Assembly: GCA_011947345.1 (NCBI GenBank)
Contig: JAAVTG010000666.1
Span: 208,156-272,155 of the forward strand
Source: Phytophthora quininea
Taxonomy: Eukaryota > Oomycota > Peronosporomycetes > Peronosporales > Peronosporaceae
DNA: 64,000 nt
Direction: 5' to 3'
Below are positions 57,077-64,000 of the stretch, piece after piece. The notes beneath the pieces were generated by a model that had not been told where the DNA came from, searched no databases, and was given only the letters and a program-made list of their open reading frames with translations. A program made the translations under genes and the position numbers. How positions within the stretch are numbered: position 1 is the stretch's first letter; the number at the start of each line of letters is the position of its first letter.

Positions 57077-58114
57077 CTATTGGTACAAGTTCGCCACTTC
57101 TGTGAGCAAACTCGTGCAAGGCTTGTCGACGCGCAAGTCGCACATTTCGTCGGCGCGTGTGGGTCCCAGGTTCAGAATCGCAGTCGGGATCTTGCGCGCG
57201 TGTGCGTGGTTGATGAGTCGCATTGCCGAGAACACTTTCAGCGAGGATCAATAACCAGCAGCGCGTCTGCTTTAGCCACTCGGTTTAGTGCTTCCGTTCG
57301 CGTAGCTGCAGGCATGTTTTCTCCGAAAAATACCACCCTGTCAAAATCGCCAACGAAGCGTGAGCTGCCACTTTGTTCTTTTAAAATAATAAACACACAG
57401 TACCTGGGTTTCATGATTCCTCCACACTCGCTGCAAGCAGGGTACACAAAGTCGTCGTAGTTCCACGTGATGTCAAAGTCGCCGTCAGGATTCACCTTGT
57501 CGCTCGACGCCACATCGCCTGCCCTCTTCTCCGGGTGAGCTTCCGACCACTCTGCAATTTTGGAGTTCAACTCCCGCAGCGCGTCTTGATAGTCCTGGCG
57601 AGACGTCACGTGGCCGCAGCCTTGGCACTCCACTTCATGCAGCGTGCCGTGCATCTCCACTACACTGTGAGACCCGCTCTTGGCGTGCAGGCGGTCCACG
57701 TTTTGCGTGACGATACCAGACACTGCACCAGCGCGCTGCAACGCTGTGAGCGCATAGTGTGAGCCATTGGGCTGCGTCTTCAGGATTTGGGGCCACCTGA
57801 GGAAGCTGCGCGCCCAGTAGCGCTGGCGGTAGGTGTGGGCTCCAATGAACTGTGGTGGACATCCAAAAGGAGAGTCAGTTATGATACGTTCGTGCCCGAA
57901 AGAGAAGTAGCAATGAGGCGCCTACTTCCTGGAACTGGATGGGGCGGAAGTCTTTGTTGCGGTTGTAGACGCCGTTGGGGCCGCGGTAGTCGGGAATCCC
58001 AGAGTCCGTCGAGATACCCGCGCCTGTCAGCACCAGCGTCTTGCCCCGCCCTGCATCCAGGAACCTGCGTAGGCGAGCGGCATCATCGCTAGCGACTGTC
58101 TTCACCGCCTGCAT
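57077..58114 (-). CDS. Sirtuin, class II (SIRT4-like) NAD-dependent deacylase
   Basis: NAD-dependent lysine deacylase or ADP-ribosyltransferase. Start [15 protein letters not shown] (58114), exons 58114-57926, 57849-57404 and 57337-57077. NAD site [24 protein letters not shown], catalytic-His motif [10 protein letters not shown], zinc pairs CQGC and CSEC, then GENMP and [15 protein letters not shown] with a probable lost base near 57255; read through it the frame ends at 57077. The class II pattern (GENMP after a KPRVVFFG segment) points to the SIRT4-like, often mitochondrial group. No obvious Arg-rich presequence is visible, so location is uncertain. The upstream GTG at 58126 is not used. 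Confidence 0.9.
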
Positions 58115-58462
58115 TTTCACTTTCACGAAGTTTCCCAGATTCTCAGAAATCTGATTCCACAGATGATCGAGGTAATATATTTTAAATTACCTTATCAAAA
58201 TTGTACTTCAGTATTACCGTCGACAACGCATGAATTTGCATGAAGGTATGTCCAATACTGCATCAAGAGATGTGAGTGATGCATTTGTGTTTAAAGCAAA
58301 ATAGATCCATAATTGCGTGGCTCACAGCACTTGACACGCGTCTCAAACTGGAAGGTGTTTCTTGGTGGACTTCGTCATTCTCAAACTCTCCGCTCCCTGC
58401 AAAAATCCCCCAACAATCTACCATAATTGGGCCGCCCTCGCGAGATTCCTTTGCGTATAACA
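58115..58462. other. Left flank of the tRNA array, nothing seen
   Basis: Contains AT-rich sequence near 58150-58220 and no supported gene. At 58463 the sequence changes to the repeat unit, directly after GCGTATAACA. Confidence 0.45.
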
Positions 58463-58624
58463 CGTCGTCGTTTACCAGTCGTTTTCGCCGTCGTGTGACG
58501 CCGCGTCCAGCTCGGATTCGGTGCGGCCACGTGCGCTGCTCCGTCAGCACAAGCAGCCCGACACGGCTGTGGGCGCTAACCGCCCAAAACAGCGAGCTTC
58601 TGCCAGCGAGAGCGGCAAAGAGAA

Positions 58625-58695
58625 TGCGCCGTCCGGGAATCGAACCCGGGGCATCTCGTTGGCAACGAGATATTTTACCACTAAACCAACGGCGC
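58625..58695 (-). tRNA. tRNA-Gly(GCC), array copy 1
   Basis: 71 nt. Acceptor GCGCCGT/ACGGCGC with discriminator A; D-arm GGTTTAGTGGTAAAA; anticodon stem TCTCG/CGAGA around loop TTGCCAA (anticodon GCC); T-arm CCGGG-TTCGATT-CCCGG. No intron. The nearest downstream run on the minus strand is TTT; a TTTT run is about 40 nt away. Confidence 0.97.
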
Positions 58696-59009
58696 TTCGT
58701 GGACGCCACAACACCCACACGCCCTCCAAAACGCGCTGACGCACGCCGCACCACCACGCGCGATGCACGGCCCGCACGCTCCAACCATGCGCTACATCAC
58801 GGCGCCCGACGCGACTGCCAGCACCGCTCACACCGCTCACACGGCTCTGTGCGGCGACGGTCGCTGACGCTCGGTACGGACGCCGGCGAGTCGGGCTGGG
58901 ATGTCTCAATGGGCTGGCCTGCGCGAGCGGTGCAGCCTGTGGGAGGCGGACCGGGCGGCACGTGAAGGTCTCCGTCGTGTGCGAGCGGCTGGTGCGGCTG
59001 CCGGCTACT

Positions 59010-59081
59010 GACATTACTGACATTACTGGCACTATTGACATTACCGACATTACCGACATTACCGACATTACCGACATTGCC
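59010..59081. repeat. 9-bp minisatellite GACATTACC in array spacer
   Basis: Degenerate GACATTACT/GACATTACC/GGCACTATT units end in GACATTGCC. Pure GACATTACC copies number 4, 3, 3, 5, 5, 2, 4 and 3 in successive spacers; spacers 6 and 8 carry an extra variant pair. The other copies lie at the equivalent place in each unit, the last near 63380-63450. Confidence 0.9.
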
Positions 59082-59251
59082 AACAGCGCGTCGTCGTTTA
59101 CCAGTCGTTTTCGCCGTCGTGTGACGCCGCGTCCAGCTCGGATTCGGTGCGGCCACGTGCGCTGCTCCGTCAGCACAAGCAGCCCGACACGGCTGTGGGC
59201 GCTAACCGCCCAAAACAGCGAGCTTCTGCCAGCGAGAGCGGCAAAAGAGAA

Positions 59252-59322
59252 TGCGCCGTCCGGGAATCGAACCCGGGGCATCTCGTTGGCAACGAGATAT
59301 TTTACCACTAAACCAACGGCGC
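59252..59322 (-). tRNA. tRNA-Gly(GCC), array copy 2
   Basis: Same as copy 1 in the gene; downstream it has a TTTT run about eight nucleotides past the end, a proper RNA polymerase III terminator. Confidence 0.97.
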
Positions 59323-59860
59323 TTCGTGGACGCCACAACACCCACACGCTCTCCAAAACGCGCTGACGCACGCCGCACCACCACGCGCGATGCACGGCCC
59401 GCACGCTCCAACCATGCGCTACATCACGGCGCCCGACGCGACTGCCAGCACCGCTCACGCGGCTCTGTGCGGCGACGGTCGCTGACGGTCGGTACGGACG
59501 CCGGCGAGTCGGGCTGGGATGTCTCAATGGGCTGGCCTGCGCGAGCGGTGCAGCCTGTGGGAGGCGGACCGGGCGGCACGTGAAGGTCTCCGTCGTGTGC
59601 GAGCGGCTGGTGCGGCTGCCGGCTACTGACATTACTGACATTACTGGCACTATTGACATTACCGACATTACCGACATTACCGACATTGCCAACAGCGCGT
59701 CGTCGTTTACCAGTCGTTTTCGCCGTCGTGTGACGCCGCGTCCAGCTCGGATTCGGTGCGGCCACGTGCGCTGCTCCGTCAGCACAAGCAGCCCGACACG
59801 GCTGTGGGCGCTAACCGCCCAAAACAGCGAGCTTCTGCCAGCGAGAGCGGCAAAAGAGAA

Positions 59861-59931
59861 TGCGCCGTCCGGGAATCGAACCCGGGGCATCTCGTTGGCA
59901 ACGAGATATTTTACCACTAAACCAACGGCGC
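59861..59931 (-). tRNA. tRNA-Gly(GCC), array copy 3
   Basis: Identical gene to copy 1, with the nearby TTTT terminator as in copy 2. Confidence 0.97.
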
Positions 59932-60478
59932 TTCGTGGACGCCACAACACCCACACGCCCTCCAAAACGCGCTGACGCACGCCGCACCACCACGCGCGAT
60001 GCACGGCCCGCACGCTCCAACCATGCGCTACATCACGGCGCCCGACGCGACTGCCAGCACCGCTCACACCGCTCACACGGCTCTGTGCGGCGACGGTCGC
60101 TGACGCTCGGTACGGACGCCGGCGAGTCGGGCTGGGATGTCTCAATGGGCTGGCCTGCGCGAGCGGTGCAGCCTGTGGGAGGCGGACCGGGCGGCACGTG
60201 AAGGTCTCCGTCGTGTGCGAGCGGCTGGTGCGGCTGCCGGCTACTGACATTACTGACATTACTGGCACTATTGACATTACCGACATTACCGACATTACCG
60301 ACATTGCCAACAGCGCGTCGTCGTTTACCAGTCGTTTTCGCCGTCGTGTGACGCCGCGTCCAGCTCGGATTCGGTGCGGCCACGTGCGCTGCTCCGTCAG
60401 CACAAGCAGCCCGACACGGCTGTGGGCGCTAACCGCCCAAAACAGCGAGCTTCTGCCAGCGAGAGCGGCAAAAGAGAA

Positions 60479-60549
60479 TGCGCCGTCCGGGAATCGAACC
60501 CGGGGCATCTCGTTGGCAACGAGATATTTTACCACTAAACCAACGGCGC
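60479..60549 (-). tRNA. tRNA-Gly(GCC), array copy 4
   Basis: Identical gene to copy 1, with the nearby TTTT terminator as in copies 2 and 3. Confidence 0.97.
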
Positions 60550-61113
60550 TTCGTGGACGCCACAACACCCACACGCCCTCCAAAACGCGCTGACGCACGC
60601 CGCACCACCACGCGCGATGCACGGCCCGCACGCTCCAACCATGCGCTACATCACGGCGCCCGACGCGACTGCCAGCACCGCTCACACCGCTCACACGGCT
60701 CTGTGCGGCGACGGTCGCTGACGCTCGGTACGGACGCCGGCGAGTCGGGCTGGGATGTCTCAATGGGCTGGCCTGCGCGAGCGGTGCAGCCTGTGGGAGG
60801 CGGACCGGGCGGCACGTGAAGGTCTCCGTCGTGTGCGAGCGGCTGGTGCGGCTGCCGGCTACTGACATTACTGACATTACTGGCACTATTGACATTACCG
60901 ACATTACCGACATTACCGACATTACCGACATTACCGACATTGCCAACAGCGCGTCGTCGTTTACCAGTCGTTTTCGCCGTCGTGTGACGCCGCGTCCAGC
61001 TCGGATTCGGTGCGGCCACGTGCGCTGCTCCGTCAGCACAAGCAGCCCGACACGGCTGTGGGCGCTAACCGCCCAAAACAGCGAGCTTCTGCCAGCGAGA
61101 GCGGCAAAGAGAA

Positions 61114-61184
61114 TGCGCCGTCCGGGAATCGAACCCGGGGCATCTCGTTGGCAACGAGATATTTTACCACTAAACCAACGGCGC
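61114..61184 (-). tRNA. tRNA-Gly(GCC), array copy 5
   Basis: Identical gene to copy 1; nearby run is TTT, not TTTT. Confidence 0.97.
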
Positions 61185-61746
61185 TTCGTGGACGCCACAA
61201 CACCCACACGCCCTCCAAAACGCGCTGACGCACGCCGCACCACCACGCGCGATGCACGGCCCGCACGCTCCAACCATGCGCTACATCACGGCGCCCGACG
61301 CGACTGCCAGCACCGCTCACACCGCTCACGGCTCTGTGCGGCGACGGTCGCTGACGCTCGGTACGGACGCCGGCGAGTCGGGCTGGGATGTCTCAATGGG
61401 CTGGCCTGCGCGAGCGGTGCAGCCTGTGGGAGGCGGACCGGGCGGCACGTGAAGGTCTCCGTCGTGTGCGAGCGGCTGGTGCGGCTGCCGGCTACTGACA
61501 TTACTGACATTACTGGCACTATTGACATTACCGACATTACCGACATTACCGACATTACCGACATTACCGACATTGCCAACAGCGCGTCGTCGTTTACCAG
61601 TCGTTTTCGCCGTCGTGTGACGCCGCGTCCAGCTCGGATTCGGTGCGGCCACGTGCGCTGCTCCGTCAGCACAAGCAGCCCGACACGGCTGTGGGCGCTA
61701 ACCGCCCAAAACAGCGAGCTTCTGCCAGCGAGAGCGGCAAAGAGAA

Positions 61747-61817
61747 TGCGCCGTCCGGGAATCGAACCCGGGGCATCTCGTTGGCAACGAGATATTTTAC
61801 CACTAAACCAACGGCGC
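61747..61817 (-). tRNA. tRNA-Gly(GCC), array copy 6
   Basis: Identical gene to copy 1; nearby run is TTT. Confidence 0.97.
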
Positions 61818-62364
61818 TTCGTGGACGCCACAACACCCACACGCCCTCCAAAACGCGCTGACGCACGCCGCACCACCACGCGCGATGCACGGCCCGCACG
61901 CTCCAACCATGCGCTACATCGGCGCCCGACGCGACTGCCAGCACCGCTCACACGCTCACACGGCTCTGTGCGGCGACGGTCGCTGACGCTCGGTACGGAC
62001 GCCGGCGAGTCGGGCTGGGATGTCTCAATGGGCTGGCCTGCGCGAGCGGTGCAGCCTGTGGGAGGCGGACCGGGCGGCACGTGAAGGTCTCCGTCGTGTG
62101 CGAGCGGCTGGTGCGGCTGCCGGCTACTGACATTACTGACATTACTGGCATTATTGACATTACTGGCACTATTGACATTACCGACATTACCGACATTGCC
62201 AACAGCGCGTCGTCGTTTACCAGTCGTTTTCGCCGTCGTGTGACGCCGCGTCCAGCTCGGATTCGGTGCGGCCACGTGCGCTGCTCCGTCAGCACAAGCA
62301 GCCCGACACGGCTGTGGGCGCTAACCGCCCAAAACAGCGAGCTTCTGCCAGCGAGCAAAGAGAA

Positions 62365-62435
62365 TGCGCCGTCCGGGAATCGAACCCGGGGCATCTCGTT
62401 GGCAACGAGATATTTTACCACTAAACCAACGGCGC
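62365..62435 (-). tRNA. tRNA-Gly(GCC), array copy 7
   Basis: Identical gene to copy 1; the downstream flank has lost a few bases (GAGCAAAG instead of GAGAGCGGCAAAG) and the nearby run is TTT. Confidence 0.96.
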
Positions 62436-62990
62436 TTCGTGGACGCCACAACACCCACACGCCCTCCAAAACGCGCTGACGCACGCCGCACCACCACGCG
62501 CGATGCACGGCCCGCACGCTCCAACCATGCGCTACATCACGGCGCCCGACGCGACTGCCAGCACCGCTCACACCGCTCACACGGCTCTGTGCGGCGACGG
62601 TCGCTGACGCTCGGTACGGACGCCGGCGAGTCGGGCTGGGATGTCTCAATGGGCTGGCCTGCGCGAGCGGTGCAGCCTGTGGGAGGCGGACCGGGCGGCA
62701 CGTGAAGGTCTCCGTCGTGTGCGAGCGGCTGGTGCGGCTGCCGGCTACTGACATTACTGACATTACTGGCACTATTGACATTACCGACATTACCGACATT
62801 ACCGACATTACCGACATTGCCAACAGCGCGTCGTCGTTTACCAGTCGTTTTCGCCGTCGTGTGACGCCGCGTCCAGCTCGGATTCGGTGCGGCCACGTGC
62901 GCTGCTCCGTCAGCACAAGCAGCCCGACACGGCTGTGGGCGCTAACCGCCCAAAACAGCGAGCTTCTGCCAGCGAGAGCGGCAAAGAGAA

Positions 62991-63061
62991 TGCGCCGTCC
63001 GGGAATCGAACCCGGGGCATCTCGTTGGCAACGAGATATTTTACCACTAAACCAACGGCGC
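62991..63061 (-). tRNA. tRNA-Gly(GCC), array copy 8
   Basis: Identical gene to copy 1; nearby run is TTT. The right flank (CACCCACGCC) has lost two bases relative to the others. Confidence 0.97.
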
Positions 63062-63623
63062 TTCGTGGACGCCACAACACCCACGCCCTCCAAAACGCGC
63101 TGACGCACGCCGCACCACCACGCGCGATGCACGGCCCGCACGCTCCAACCATGCGCTACATCACGGCGCCCGACGCGACTGCCAGCACCGCTCACACCGC
63201 TCACACGGCTCTGTGCGGCGACGGTCGCTGACGCTCGGTACGGACGCCGGCGAGTCGGGCTGGGATGTCTCAATGGGCTGGCCTGCGCGAGCGGTGCAGC
63301 CTGTGGGAGGCGGACCGGGCGGCACGTGAAGGTCTCCGTCGTGTGCGAGCGGCTGGTGCGGCTGCCGGCTACTGACATTACTGACATTACTGGCATTATT
63401 GACATTACTGGCACTATTGACATTACCGACATTACCGACATTACCGACATTGCCAACAGCGCGTCGTCGTTTACCAGTCGTTTTCGCCGTCGTGTGACGC
63501 CGCGTCCAGCTCGGATTCGGTGCGGCCACGTGCGCTGCTCCGTCAGCACAAGCAGCCCGACACGGCTGTGGGCGCTAACCGCCCAAAACAGCGAGCTTCT
63601 GCCAGCGAGAGCGGCAAAGAGAA

Positions 63624-63693
63624 TGCGCCGTCCGGGAATCGAACCCGGGCATCTCGTTGGCAACGAGATATTTTACCACTAAACCAACGGCGC
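63624..63693 (-). tRNA. tRNA-Gly(GCC), array copy 9, one base short
   Basis: 70 nt: one C is missing before the T-stem, so the variable loop has three bases instead of four (TGC before CCGGG). All stems still pair. Either a variant or a sequencing loss in a C run. Confidence 0.85.
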
Positions 63694-64000
63694 TTCGTGG
63701 ACGCCACAACACCCACACGCCCTCCAAAACGCGCTGACGCACGCCGCACCACCACGCGCGATGCACGGCCCGCACGCTCCAACCATGCGCTACATCACGG
63801 CGCCCGACGCGACTGCCAGCACCGCTCACACCGCTCACGGCTCTGTGCGGCGACGGTCGCTGACGCTCGGTACGGACGCCGGCGAGTCGGGCTGGGATGT
63901 CTCAATGGGCTGGCCTGCGCGAGCGGTGCAGCCTGTGGGAGGCGGACCGGGCGGCACGTGAAGGTCTCCGTCGTGTGCGAGCGGCTGGTGCGGCTGCCGG

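Larger units (their letters stand above)
58463..64000. repeat. Tandem array of about 0.61-0.64 kb units each holding one tRNA-Gly(GCC)
   Basis: Nine tRNA copies at spacings of 627, 609, 618, 635, 633, 618, 626 and 633 bp; the array continues beyond the window. Spacer sequence is nearly identical between units. Length differences are mostly multiples of 9 bp in an internal minisatellite plus small indels. Long reading frames across the array on both strands (for example 58544-61273) are artefacts of repeat length and carry no gene. Orientation is head to tail throughout. Confidence 0.95.

Noticed and set aside
58544..61273. A 909-residue minus-strand reading frame and similar long frames (61286-62275, 61948-63663, 60816-62084) over the array
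   Set aside because: They cross the tRNA genes and the minisatellite, repeat the same translated unit, and stay open only because some unit lengths are multiples of three. No independent coding evidence.
58463..64000. Possible CRISPR array or a satellite of direct repeats with spacers
   Set aside because: The repeated parts are tRNA genes plus long near-identical spacers of 0.6 kb; spacing and composition do not fit CRISPR and the genome is eukaryotic.

Overview
The window looks like a gene-dense piece of an oomycete genome, most likely Phytophthora or a close relative. The evidence is eukaryotic throughout: short introns (about 60-120 bp) with GT..AG ends, intergenic gaps of often only 50-300 bp, an intraflagellar-transport gene (CLUAP1/IFT38, so the organism makes flagella), a class C GPCR, a FYVE-containing AGC kinase and a MULE transposon. 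The assignment to oomycetes is inference from gene style and protein families; no database was consulted.

Layout. 1-6.4 kb: an unrecognised CxxC protein, a protein of tandem small beta-barrel-like repeats, a coiled-coil protein and a Sec14/CRAL-TRIO protein. 6.7-9.3 kb: a 13-exon gene for a double GILT thiol reductase with a membrane anchor. 9.4-13.1 kb: a head-to-head pair of paralogous seven-transmembrane proteins (TMEM87/GPR107 type). 13.7-18.2 kb: a small CaaX-ending protein, ribosomal protein eS24 and an ABCF ATPase. 18.6-27.3 kb: an RCC1/EF-hand/IQ/PA-like protein, a dual-specificity phosphatase, an Arb2-C2-FYVE-AGC kinase and a D-cysteine desulfhydrase-like PLP enzyme, with two very tight divergent starts. 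27.4-34.5 kb: CLUAP1, a DUF6818-like protein, a NELF-A-like protein, a secreted protein and an ABHD11-like hydrolase. 34.7-43.3 kb: class C GPCR, HIG1 protein, DENN protein and mitochondrial phenylalanyl-tRNA synthetase. 45-52 kb: PP2C, uridine phosphorylase, a duplicated membrane protein and an anoctamin. 52.2-55.1 kb: a complete but decayed MULE with 50-bp terminal inverted repeats and a 9-bp target duplication. 55.2-58.1 kb: a double-CH calponin-like protein and a class II sirtuin. 58.5 kb to the window end: a tandem array of about 0.61-0.64 kb units, each carrying one tRNA-Gly(GCC) gene on the minus strand plus a 9-bp minisatellite; nine tRNA copies are visible and the array runs off the edge.

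Most genes are housekeeping or signalling genes with no shared operon logic. A caution for every protein here: about 30 apparent one-base deletions break otherwise well-conserved reading frames on both strands, often in homopolymers. I read these as assembly errors rather than pseudogenes, except in the transposase. CDS coordinates therefore give the whole gene span, with introns and frame breaks described in the text.
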